Program-made: the position numbers and the translations under genes
Notes under the pieces: generated by a model
The model's database searches: none
Told to the model about the DNA's origin: nothing
Seen by the model: the letters and a program-made list of their open reading frames with translations, nothing else
Source: Flavobacterium sp. KACC 22763
GTDB taxonomy: Bacteria > Bacteroidota > Bacteroidia > Flavobacteriales > Flavobacteriaceae
Direction: 5' to 3'
NCBI RefSeq assembly: GCF_028736155.1
Contig: NZ_CP117879.1
Location: 2,108,001 to 2,172,000, forward strand
Length of the DNA: 64,000 nt
Shown: piece by piece, positions 53,785 to 64,000 of the stretch
Layout: every line of letters begins with the position of its first letter
Position numbering within the stretch: the stretch's first letter is position 1

Positions 53785-56115
53785 TTAGTTTAATTTTGTT
53801 TTCTCTGCTTCAGATTTTCCAAGCAGATTTATAATGTCTTTTTTTCGTTCTTCTGGAATTACTTTTAAAACCTTCAATTCTCCATTCATGAGTTCGGCTT
53901 CAATTGTAGTATTTTGTTTGGCATGTAATTTAAAATGAACGTTCCATTCTTTTGTCCATGCTGGGAAAAGATAGATTTTCCCATCTGCTTCCTGCAAAAG
54001 CATTTCCTGCATACCAATCATTCCTGATCCACCCCAATTATGATCTGGAACCCAGTCAAATCCTGGTCCCCAAAAAGCTGGAAAACGTCTTTCTGAATTT
54101 GCCATTTTAAGTGTATTGTATTTCATTGCTTCTTCGGTTAATCCCAAACGAGCCGAGAAAATATTATCTTGTTTCCAGCCAACATGACTTCTAAACTTTA
54201 AAGCGTCTGCATCATATTTCCACGTATTCAAAGCGGTTTCTAAATCCGATTTGCCAATGCCGTAAATTCCCCACGGATAAACAGGATATAATTGCGGCAC
54301 TTCAGAATTATTGACTCTTTCCCAAGATTTAGCAGGAACCAAAACTTTATGATTGTCGATCTGCCCAAAATTTAAAGGCGGAATTCGATTTTGAAATCCT
54401 TTTACATATTCCAGATCTTCTTTAGATAATTGTTCCGAAGAAAGGTTTAAAAGCTGTGATGTAATAACTTGTAAAGCCGAAATCGTACTATTGGAATTAT
54501 ACGCCATTTTATAAGTTTCTGCTCCTGAACCCGGAAAAAGAATTAATTTCCCGTTTCCGTCCAAAGCTTTTCTACCTCTCTGCTTTGCTAAAAATTGATA
54601 ATGTTCATCGAAAAAACGAAGACAGCTTATAATAAATTGATTGTATTTTTGAATGTCTTCTCCTGCATATTCTCGTTGCTGAAGCATCATTTGGCAGAAT
54701 TCTAAAACGGTATCCCATTCGTACTCCAGCCAAGCATTATACTCCATTCCCGGATCATAATCTGCAGGACGTTTCCATTCGTATTCAGCAGGATTAGGAA
54801 GCCCAAAGTTTTCCAATTGTTCTGTGAATGATGCTCCGTTATGATTCCAATATACTTTACTACGCAGTTCAGCATTTTTTTGAAGACTAACGTAATAATC
54901 CAATTGTGATTTCATCATATCAAAATCACCGCTTTTTACCATTGGAAAATAAACCAATCGCTGGTTTTGAGCCGTCATCGTTCCTCCTCCCCAATTTCTA
55001 AAATCGGGTGTGAAATTCAGGTCTTTATTGGTGTATACAGGATCAACCGTAAAAAGTCCGCCGTTGAATTTTGTTGGGTATTTTCCATACGCATTGCATC
55101 CGAGCATATATCTGAACAATTGATAATTCTGCCCAATTTGATACACCGAATCTTTGGCAGTTGACTGATTTTTTTGAGTGAAAATAAAACTGCGATTCCA
55201 GAAGTTATTCCACCATTTTTGAGTGTTCTTTTCTGCTTGTTTGAAATTGTTTTTATTGGCTGAAATCAAACTTTTTAATCCATTATCCCAAATAGAAAAA
55301 TCTGACTGATTGGTGTTTAAATAAATTTCTAATGAATGCTTTTTGAATGGTTTTATGCTTGTTAAATTAAAACCTTTAAAATCGGTATCCTGATATTTTC
55401 CAAGATATGTTCCGTCTGGTTTTAAATTATCGCCTTTCATAAATCCACCAAAAGTCAGACTCGCAATCGGGTTCAGCATTTGGTCTTTTACCGATTCCAT
55501 TTTTTGCTGTTTTACGGCAACATCAAAAACCGTATTTTCTCGATTTCTGTGGTAAAATTTAACTCCGTTATTTTCAAAAGAAATAGAATCTTTATACGTA
55601 ATAAGTTCTCCCTGAGGCGCCCACTTATAAGAATTAGCGTTGTTTTCTTTTCCTTTTGGATAACGATTTTGATAACGCCAGCTTTCGTAAGAAGCAGTCA
55701 TTTTCAACGGATTTTTACTTTCTAAATCAACATGAATAATTGGTTTAAAAACGTCCACCCAAAGTTTGATTTTTGTGTTGTTTTGCCCAACTAAAACATA
55801 ACCATCTTTGAGTTTTAATTCCTGATGAAAACCATCTTTTCCTTCAAACGGATTCGGACTTAAAGTCACTTTTACTCTTCCTAGTTTCAATAAAGTATTA
55901 TGTTCATCAAAAGTTCCGCTTCGCGAAAAATAAAAATACAAATCACCTTTCTCTACCCAGACATTCATACCAATATCTCCGCCTCCCAAAGGCATCGATT
56001 CTGATGAATTATTGCTTTGCGTTGTCCAGATTTGATTATAATTATGGAGCGCAGGTATTTGCGCTTTAAGGCAAAGCGTGGTAAGGAAAAGTATTATCAG
56101 TAATTTATTTCTCAT
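53785..56115 (-). CDS. DUF5703-type (GH95-like) exported protein
   Basis: 776 aa from the ATG at 56115. The longer frame from 56214 begins with translated repeat sequence and lacks a signal peptide, so the inner start MRNKLLIILFLTTLCLKAQ is preferred. Residues about 30-260 form a GH95/GH65-like N-terminal beta-domain (SSESMPLGGGDIGMNVWVEKG, DEHNTLLKLGRVKVTLSPNPF). The rest is an (alpha/alpha)6-type barrel (FRNWGGGTMTAQNQRLVYF, ASFTEQLENFGLPNPAEYEW, YPWGIYGIGKSD, GWKQDNIFSARLGLTEEAM). DUF5703 proteins occur in rhamnogalacturonan loci, but no reaction is established to my knowledge. It probably acts on a pectic sugar linkage. Confidence 0.75.
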   Translation of the reverse strand: MRNKLLIILFLTTLCLKAQIPALHNYNQIWTTQSNNSSESMPLGGGDIGMNVWVEKGDLYFYFSRSGTFDEHNTLLKLGRVKVTLSPNPFEGKDGFHQELKLKDGYVLVGQNNTKIKLWVDVFKPIIHVDLESKNPLKMTASYESWRYQNRYPKGKENNANSYKWAPQGELITYKDSISFENNGVKFYHRNRENTVFDVAVKQQKMESVKDQMLNPIASLTFGGFMKGDNLKPDGTYLGKYQDTDFKGFNLTSIKPFKKHSLEIYLNTNQSDFSIWDNGLKSLISANKNNFKQAEKNTQKWWNNFWNRSFIFTQKNQSTAKDSVYQIGQNYQLFRYMLGCNAYGKYPTKFNGGLFTVDPVYTNKDLNFTPDFRNWGGGTMTAQNQRLVYFPMVKSGDFDMMKSQLDYYVSLQKNAELRSKVYWNHNGASFTEQLENFGLPNPAEYEWKRPADYDPGMEYNAWLEYEWDTVLEFCQMMLQQREYAGEDIQKYNQFIISCLRFFDEHYQFLAKQRGRKALDGNGKLILFPGSGAETYKMAYNSNSTISALQVITSQLLNLSSEQLSKEDLEYVKGFQNRIPPLNFGQIDNHKVLVPAKSWERVNNSEVPQLYPVYPWGIYGIGKSDLETALNTWKYDADALKFRSHVGWKQDNIFSARLGLTEEAMKYNTLKMANSERRFPAFWGPGFDWVPDHNWGGSGMIGMQEMLLQEADGKIYLFPAWTKEWNVHFKLHAKQNTTIEAELMNGELKVLKVIPEERKKDIINLLGKSEAEKTKLN

Positions 56116-56125
56116 CGTTTTCTTT

Positions 56126-56306
56126 CCTGCAAGGTTTCCAAAACCTTGTAGGTATAATTTTTTAATTTTCTCTCGCAGATTTAGCTGATTGAGCAGATTT
56201 ATTATTATCTCCAAAATCTGCCAAATCTGCGAGAGCTATAATTAAACGTGTCTAAATCTTTGTCGAGTTACTTACGGAGATCCCTCGTTCCTCGGGATGA
56301 CAAACT
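56126..56306. repeat. Families F, A and half C in tandem
   Basis: CCTGCAAGGTTTCC...AAACCTTGTAGG (56126-56152), CTCTCGCAGATTTAGCTG ... CAAATCTGCGAGAG (56170-56235), and an orphan TTTGTCGAGTTACTTACGGAG...CCTCGGGATGACAAA half of family C (about 56255-56306). Confidence 0.88.
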
Positions 56307-56380
56307 AGACCTTAAACTCATCGTTAATCATTAACCATTCACAATTCATAATTCACAATTCATAATTCATAACTCAAAAA

Positions 56381-57805
56381 CTACCATTCGTCTGTTCTAA
56401 ACGAAGAAACCGGTAAACCTCCAGCGCTAAACAATTCCGCTTTTGCGAAATCTTTCCATAAATAACGAACTGCAACTGGATTTTTCACTTTATCCGAAGT
56501 CAGAACCACTGATTTTCTTCTTACTACCGTTTTCGCTGGATAAAAAACTTTGTCTGCTCCTGCTATTTCAAAACCTAAAACCTCTTTGTCATAAGACGTA
56601 ATTCCGTTATTAACATCATCAAAAGAAACCGTTACAGCGCCATCTTTTATTTCCATCGATTTGTATTTCGGACTTTCGAATTCAAAACCTTCAATTCCGT
56701 AAGTTCTTGCCAAAGCCTGAAAAGCCAAACGGTTTCCTCCTTTTTCTTTGTCCATTGGATGAATATTGTTTTCTTCCCCAACATCCATTAAAACTGCCAT
56801 TGCTGAATTCGGAATTTCCTTTGAAGCCTTAAACTGCGCTTCTCTTAAATAAGCTGAATTGTATTTTTCCAAATAATCTTTTGGATGAAAAGAAGCATAA
56901 TTGAACGGTGCAATTTGAGCGAAATAAAAAGGAAAATCTCCTTGGTTCCACAATGTTCTCCAACTGCTGACCATTTTCTTCATCAAAGCAGTATATTCAG
57001 AAGCTCTTTCGTAATTCGATTCTCCCTGATACCAGATACAGCCTTTAATTCCATAACCAATTACAGGCGAAAGCATTCCATTAAATAAAGTCGTCGGAAC
57101 ACGATTTGGATCTTTTGCCAATTCTTCTTTTGTAGTTGGGATTTTAGCACTTGCGAAATCCTTCAGCATCTCTTTGTTCATCCATGCTTCCATGCTAGAA
57201 CCGCCGTAAGAAACATGAATCAAACCAACCGGAACATTTAAAACCTCCTGCAAAAGCGAACCAAAATACCAAGCTGTTGCACTAAAATTAGAAGTCGATT
57301 TTGGAGAAGCTTCTTCCCATTTTCCTTCAAAATCTTGTAAAGGTTCCAAAACTGTTGCTCTTGGAATCGTAATTAAACGAATATTTTTATTGGTTGATCT
57401 TACGATAATTTCATTTCCGTTTTTAACAGGCTGTCCCTGAAATCCTTTCAAAGGCATTTCCATATTGGACTGCCCTGAACAAAGCCAGACTTCTCCCAAC
57501 AAAACATTTTTGATGGTTACTTTTTCGTTTCCTTCTGATACTTCAATCGTGTATGGGCCGCCAAAAGTGGAAGTCTGTAATTCTGTTTTCCATTTTCCTG
57601 AAGCATCTGCCTTTACTTTGTAGGTTTTAGCATCCCACGAAGTTTTGATTACGACATTGGCGTTCTTTTCTGCCCAGCCCCAAATTGGTGCGTTTGATTT
57701 TTGTTGCAACATCATATTGTCAGTGAACAATGCTGGCAGTTTGATTTTGGCATTGATTTGAAAGCTCGCTAAAATCGTTAATAATGCAATAATTGATTTT
57801 TTCAT
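56381..57805 (-). CDS. Sialate O-acetylesterase-type SGNH carbohydrate esterase
   Basis: 474 aa, signal peptide ending near FQINAK. An N-terminal segment (LFTDNMMLQQKSNAPIWGW) and a small beta-domain precede the SGNH core: WLCSGQSNMEMPL with nucleophile S113, YFGSLLQEVLNVPVGLIHVSYGGSSMEAW, CIWYQGESNYERA and NIHPMDKEKGGNRLA with the His. Although named for sialate, family members deacetylate plant glycans as well. In this locus removal of O-acetyl from RG-II or RG-I is likely. It is bordered by repeats on both sides. Confidence 0.87.
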   Translation of the reverse strand: MKKSIIALLTILASFQINAKIKLPALFTDNMMLQQKSNAPIWGWAEKNANVVIKTSWDAKTYKVKADASGKWKTELQTSTFGGPYTIEVSEGNEKVTIKNVLLGEVWLCSGQSNMEMPLKGFQGQPVKNGNEIIVRSTNKNIRLITIPRATVLEPLQDFEGKWEEASPKSTSNFSATAWYFGSLLQEVLNVPVGLIHVSYGGSSMEAWMNKEMLKDFASAKIPTTKEELAKDPNRVPTTLFNGMLSPVIGYGIKGCIWYQGESNYERASEYTALMKKMVSSWRTLWNQGDFPFYFAQIAPFNYASFHPKDYLEKYNSAYLREAQFKASKEIPNSAMAVLMDVGEENNIHPMDKEKGGNRLAFQALARTYGIEGFEFESPKYKSMEIKDGAVTVSFDDVNNGITSYDKEVLGFEIAGADKVFYPAKTVVRRKSVVLTSDKVKNPVAVRYLWKDFAKAELFSAGGLPVSSFRTDEW

Positions 57806-57820
57806 TTTTTATTTATTTTT

Positions 57821-58040
57821 TGCCACAGATTAAAAGGATTAGAAGGATTTTTTTAATTGCCTCCAGCTTTAGCTGGAGGAACATAAAATGTCTCTTATCA
57901 ATCGGCTTTAGCCAAATCGATAGTTTGGCTAAAGCCCTTATCTTTATATCCTCTTCAAACCTCCAGCTAAAGCTGGAGGCAATTGATTTATTTCCTTCTT
58001 TTTTCCAAAAGAAATCTTTTTAATCCTTTTAATCTGTGGC
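57821..58040. repeat. Three-level nested inverted repeat
   Basis: Outer TGCCACAGATTAAAAGGATT / AATCCTTTTAATCTGTGGC encloses TTGCCTCCAGCTTTAGCTGG / CCAGCTAAAGCTGGAGGCAA (about 57856-57984), which itself encloses GGCTTTAGCCAAATCGA / TAGTTTGGCTAAAGCC. Each level is an independent hairpin family; the CCTCCAGC level is seen only here. Confidence 0.95.
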
Positions 58041-58046
58041 TAACAT

Positions 58047-61000
58047 TTATTTCTCTAGTAAAATTGTAACCGGTCCAAATAATCCAGCTTTCAACAAAGG
58101 TTCTCCTTCTAAGCGGAATGGCGCTGTTGTCCACGTTAACCTTTCTTCTTTTGGCAATTTTTGATCACCAATTAATCTGTTTCTCCAGGTATTTGTAATT
58201 TTAACTTCTATCGTATTTTTTCCTTTTTGCAAAGCTTTTGAAATATCAATTTTGAAAGGAAAAGTCCAAAGCGTTCCACAATCTTTTCCATTAATCTTGA
58301 TTTCAGCAATATTGGCAATTTCGCCTAAATCCAGCCAGATTTTATCTGTGCTTTTTCCTTTCCAGACAAACTCTTTTTTATAAACTACGGTTCCTGAATA
58401 ATACTTAATTTGATCATTTTCAGAAGTGCTCCAATCAAAAAGCTTGTTCGTTTTAACTACTTCATTTGGGCCTTTAAATTCAGGATCAAATTGCAATTCC
58501 CAGTTTTCATCTAAAGTTTGTACTTTTTCAAATTCAGAAGATTTTCCTTGTACTAAAACCTCTTTTGTTACTTCTTTAAAAATCACAAAACCAGATTCAT
58601 TCACATCTAAACTTATCGAAACAATCGATCTTCCGTTTTCTATTTTCCAATTGGATAAAGCTGAAGTTTGATCTGTCACAGGATTGTACCATTGCGGAAC
58701 TTTTCCTGAAATTCTAAACGAAGCGTCAAACGTTCTTTTTTCTGCTTTTTGATTGGAAATGAAATAAATATCTTCAGTATCCGATTTACGGTGCGCCCAA
58801 GCCAATGTTTCCGAATCCGCTCTATTTAAATTTGGAAAATAAACGTCTTGTGTAATTCCGATGGAAGCAAAATCATTTCCTAAATACGGTAATTTGACAA
58901 CCGTTCCTTTCACAATTTTCCATGTTGATGAATTGGCATTATTCCAAATTTCGTCAATTACATTCTGCCATTTCTTTTGATCAGCTTCTGAATTAATTCC
59001 TGGCTGAAGATTCGGTTTTTCATCTACAAAAATCGTTGCTCCTTCTTTTAGCAATTGCAGGATTTTTTCGGCGGAAGCCAAAGAAAGCATCTTATTTGGT
59101 GCCATTTTATGACTTCCTGGGAAGAATAAAGCCCCATATTCAATTCCGCCATCAAACGAAATTTTTCCGTTTACCACTTTCGCTCTATTAATTAAAACAT
59201 CAGCATTAAAAGAATCATATTGATAACCATTTAGTGGATTAATCCATTGTGATAAATCGGTGATATTTTTAGAATAAGTCACTTCTTTTGGCATTTTTGC
59301 TGTTGGTTGACCTTCGTTTTCTAAACGGATTTTCTCACTTTCTAATCTTGCTGCACCAAAAACATTCGGAATAAACGGCACCAAACGATCTGGCACGAAA
59401 GAACGGGAAGGAAAATCTTCGCCAATAAAAACTGCCAGATCAATTACTGGCTTTCCTTTTTGCAATTGAAACTGTACTCTTTGACAATAATCAAACCACG
59501 CTTTTCCGGGTTTCCACCACGTTTGATCTCTCTGGAAAAAAGTTCCGATATCATCTAAAGTCATTCCCGGTTTTCTGTCCGTCCACGGATTATGCACAAA
59601 AACGTGATAAAATAAACGGTTGATTCCTAAAGCATAATTGCGGTCTGCCGTTGTTTTTAAGTTTCCTGGATGTTCGTCCCAATCCATTCGCAGAGCCGTA
59701 AAAGATTCTGCCTGAATAATATCTTTTCCGTAAATATGTCCGCCAGAAATGGCATCGACCATATCAAAAGGTTTATCGTGCGTTGGGCTTTTTAGCCAAA
59801 ATTCCCCACCTGGATAATCTACATATTTATAATGCAACAAAGCATCACTCATCATTGTTGGCGCAACGTTTTCTGAACTTAATTTAACGTTATTTTCTTT
59901 GGCGATTTGCGCTACAGTTCCGTAGAAATTATCGGCTACTAAATCGGCTATTGTTTTACGAACATCGTATAAAACTTTCTCTGAGAAATCGGCATTTTCT
60001 ATTGGAATTCCAGCCATAACTGGCAGATAATCTACAAGATCGTAGCCACGTCTCTTTTTAAATTCAGCCTGAAAAACCGAAGACCAGTTTTGGCTTCCAC
60101 ATTCCCAGCTGTCAAAATGAAGGATTTCAAGAACTTTTGAAGCCAATTCTGGTCCAGCAGAACGAACGGCTTCTCCAAACCAATGATCTAACTGAAAACG
60201 AATTAATTCAGGATTAAATTTGTCGACTTCCAATCCTTTTCCTGCTCCGCCAGTTGCATTTTCATGTCCAGTCGAAGTATGTCCCATTCGGATAATTTTC
60301 CATTTTCCTTTTGGCGCTTTCCAGTTTAGGTTTCCATCAGCATCAACAAAATTGGAGATATTGATAATTTCTGATTTTTTGAATGCATCAGAATTTGGAA
60401 TTTCTTTTTCTGTAGTCTGCGGAGTCAAACGCCAAATTGCTCCTGACTTTCCTTCATAATTATTTATTAATGATTGATTTGAGAGTATAATTTTACTCAC
60501 TTTCAGATTCTGTTTCCACTTTGCAAAATCCAAATCTTCTGCTCCAGGTTCTGTTCCTTTTGGATCGTAAACAAATCTGAAATATTTTGCCGTAACAGGC
60601 GTAATCGTATGTGTATTGGGAAAATCCATATCCTGCCAGCCGTGACGTGGCGCAATCATTCTCTCGTGGAATCTAAAATTAACTCCGTCATCGCTCACTT
60701 CGACAATTAAACGTTGTGCCTGAAAATCTCTTCCTTTGGTTTCAATGACAATAGATTTACAGGTAAAAGGCTGTGCAAATTCGTACTGAATCCAGCCTGC
60801 ATCAGCAAACTTAAAGTTTTCATCTTTTCTAGGATCAGCCAAAAACGATGCATCAGTATTGTTTGATGTGGTTACTTTTGGCAGTTGCATCTGCGAAGTA
60901 ATTTGGTATTCTTTTATCGGTATAGCAAAAGTAGCAATGTCTTTATAATAGTCTTTATAATGTGCTGGCATTGGCAATTTTGAAGTAACTTTTTTCCCTC

Positions 61001-61433
61001 CTAAAATTTCAGTAGTTGACCAAACTATTTTCTGCATCGACATTTCTGGCGTAATCCACGGCCCACCTGCAACGGCAAATCCGTCAGCTCCGTGAAAGGC
61101 CAGTTTCAAACCTAAACGATCTGCTTCTTTAAATGCCCAATGAATCATATCCCAAAATTCAGGCGTCAACTGTAAAACCGGCGGATCTATTAAAGGCGGA
61201 TTTGCTGGCCCTTTAATAGTCATTAAATATGCACCCGCAATTCCGGCTTGTTTCATAGCTTCCAAATCGGCTGTAATTCCGGGTTTAGAATACGCCGATT
61301 TCATCCAATACCAATATACCCAAGGTCTTGAGGATTCTAATGTTGGCTGAAAAGATTCTTTTTTATGGATTTCCTGTGCAGAGACGAGGCTTGCTAAAAG
61401 GAGGATAAAAAAGAGGTGTTTTTTTTGAAACAT
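58047..61433 (-). CDS. GH106 alpha-L-rhamnosidase
   Basis: 1128 aa, signal peptide ending near SLVSAQ. GH106 signature at the N-terminus (SRPWVYWYWMKSAYSKPGIT, LEAMKQAGIAGAYLM, KLAFHGADGFAVAGGPW), barrel motifs HFDSWECGSQNW and IIQAESFTALRMDWDEHPG, and NRLFYHVFVHNPW. An inserted F5/8-like beta-domain lies at about 195-330, and the C-terminus is a GH2-type sugar-binding domain (WLDLGEIANIAEIKINGKD, TIEVKITNTWRNRLIGDQ). In Bacteroides GH106 (BT0986) acts on RG-II side-chain rhamnose. With two GH78s this gives three rhamnosidases in the locus. The gene is separated from both neighbours by repeats. Confidence 0.93.
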   Translation of the reverse strand: MFQKKHLFFILLLASLVSAQEIHKKESFQPTLESSRPWVYWYWMKSAYSKPGITADLEAMKQAGIAGAYLMTIKGPANPPLIDPPVLQLTPEFWDMIHWAFKEADRLGLKLAFHGADGFAVAGGPWITPEMSMQKIVWSTTEILGGKKVTSKLPMPAHYKDYYKDIATFAIPIKEYQITSQMQLPKVTTSNNTDASFLADPRKDENFKFADAGWIQYEFAQPFTCKSIVIETKGRDFQAQRLIVEVSDDGVNFRFHERMIAPRHGWQDMDFPNTHTITPVTAKYFRFVYDPKGTEPGAEDLDFAKWKQNLKVSKIILSNQSLINNYEGKSGAIWRLTPQTTEKEIPNSDAFKKSEIINISNFVDADGNLNWKAPKGKWKIIRMGHTSTGHENATGGAGKGLEVDKFNPELIRFQLDHWFGEAVRSAGPELASKVLEILHFDSWECGSQNWSSVFQAEFKKRRGYDLVDYLPVMAGIPIENADFSEKVLYDVRKTIADLVADNFYGTVAQIAKENNVKLSSENVAPTMMSDALLHYKYVDYPGGEFWLKSPTHDKPFDMVDAISGGHIYGKDIIQAESFTALRMDWDEHPGNLKTTADRNYALGINRLFYHVFVHNPWTDRKPGMTLDDIGTFFQRDQTWWKPGKAWFDYCQRVQFQLQKGKPVIDLAVFIGEDFPSRSFVPDRLVPFIPNVFGAARLESEKIRLENEGQPTAKMPKEVTYSKNITDLSQWINPLNGYQYDSFNADVLINRAKVVNGKISFDGGIEYGALFFPGSHKMAPNKMLSLASAEKILQLLKEGATIFVDEKPNLQPGINSEADQKKWQNVIDEIWNNANSSTWKIVKGTVVKLPYLGNDFASIGITQDVYFPNLNRADSETLAWAHRKSDTEDIYFISNQKAEKRTFDASFRISGKVPQWYNPVTDQTSALSNWKIENGRSIVSISLDVNESGFVIFKEVTKEVLVQGKSSEFEKVQTLDENWELQFDPEFKGPNEVVKTNKLFDWSTSENDQIKYYSGTVVYKKEFVWKGKSTDKIWLDLGEIANIAEIKINGKDCGTLWTFPFKIDISKALQKGKNTIEVKITNTWRNRLIGDQKLPKEERLTWTTAPFRLEGEPLLKAGLFGPVTILLEK

Positions 61434-61454
61434 TATTCTTTGTTTTTTTTTTGA

Positions 61455-61646
61455 TAATCTGTTTTATCTGTCAAATCTGCGGGAAAAATTTACTCTCGCA
61501 GATTTGGCTGATTTGGCAGATTTTTTACTTTTTTTTCGTCTTTTTTGTCATTTCGACGTAAGGAGAAATCTTCGTGAGTAGCTCCTCATGGTGGATCACC
61601 TTTGTAGAGTTTCTTGCGAAGATTTCTCGTCCCTCGAAATGACAAA
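61455..61646. repeat. Family A and family C hairpins in tandem
   Basis: AATCTGTTTTATCTGTCAAAT...CTCGCAGATTTGGCTG (61455-61526), then TTGTCATTTCGACGTAAGGAG ... CTCGTCCCTCGAAATGACAA (61545-61646). The same pair, in the same order, is at 17755-17952. Confidence 0.9.
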
Positions 61647-61701
61647 CTGTACCTTAAACTTTTAGTTCTTAATTTTAAAATTATCAATTATCAATTATCA
61701 A

Positions 61702-64000
<2,299 letters not shown>

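Overview
The window is AT-rich DNA of a Bacteroidota bacterium, most likely a Flavobacterium-like soil or plant-associated species. The evidence is the SusC/SusD pair, signal-peptide-rich carbohydrate enzymes, Bacteroidota-type TAnnTTTG -7 elements, and short intergenic gaps filled with palindromic repeats. Nearly all of it (about 2.3 kb to the right edge) is one minus-strand polysaccharide utilization locus (PUL). Read right to left it encodes: a LacZ-like GH2 (cut by the window edge), a GH106 rhamnosidase, an SGNH acetylesterase, a DUF5703 protein, a large PL1 lyase, a GH127 zinc-cysteine glycosidase, CE8 and CE12 pectin esterases, SusC, SusD, a PL1 / DUF3826 / PL1 trio, a beta-helix/DUF6298 protein, a GH140-type apiosidase, GH28, GH43, a GH143-like propeller protein, GH78, an alpha/beta-hydrolase esterase like the rhamnogalacturonan-II methylesterase, GH95, a GH142-like (alpha/alpha)6 protein, a second GH78, a stray DinD/Bro-N gene, a BNR-propeller lipoprotein, a sugar isomerase-like TIM barrel, a GH138-like alpha-galacturonidase candidate, a malectin-containing GH2 and a second GH2.

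The mix of polygalacturonan enzymes (PL1, GH28, CE8, CE12) with side-chain enzymes (GH140, GH106, GH78, GH95, GH127, GH2, GH142/143-like) points to pectin and specifically rhamnogalacturonan II (RG-II) as the target. That is inference from family membership. The SusC/SusD pair would bind and import oligosaccharides, and the exported glycosidases would strip side chains.

Left edge (1-2.3 kb): a Pr6Pr-type membrane protein, a YdeI/OmpD-associated protein and a plus-strand small lipoprotein bracketed by nested inverted repeats. These look unrelated to the PUL.

Two structural signals go beyond the gene list. First, a 14-bp element (GGAYAGWRCAGGAY) sits exactly 21 bp upstream of a TATTTTTR -7 box both before susC and before the BNR lipoprotein gene, so the locus probably has at least two co-regulated transcription units. 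Second, almost every gap longer than about 75 bp within the PUL is filled by one or more of about nine families of inverted repeats, often nested inside one another, whereas tightly coupled pairs (4-47 bp gaps) lack them. No regulator, tRNA, rRNA, CRISPR array or transposase was seen.
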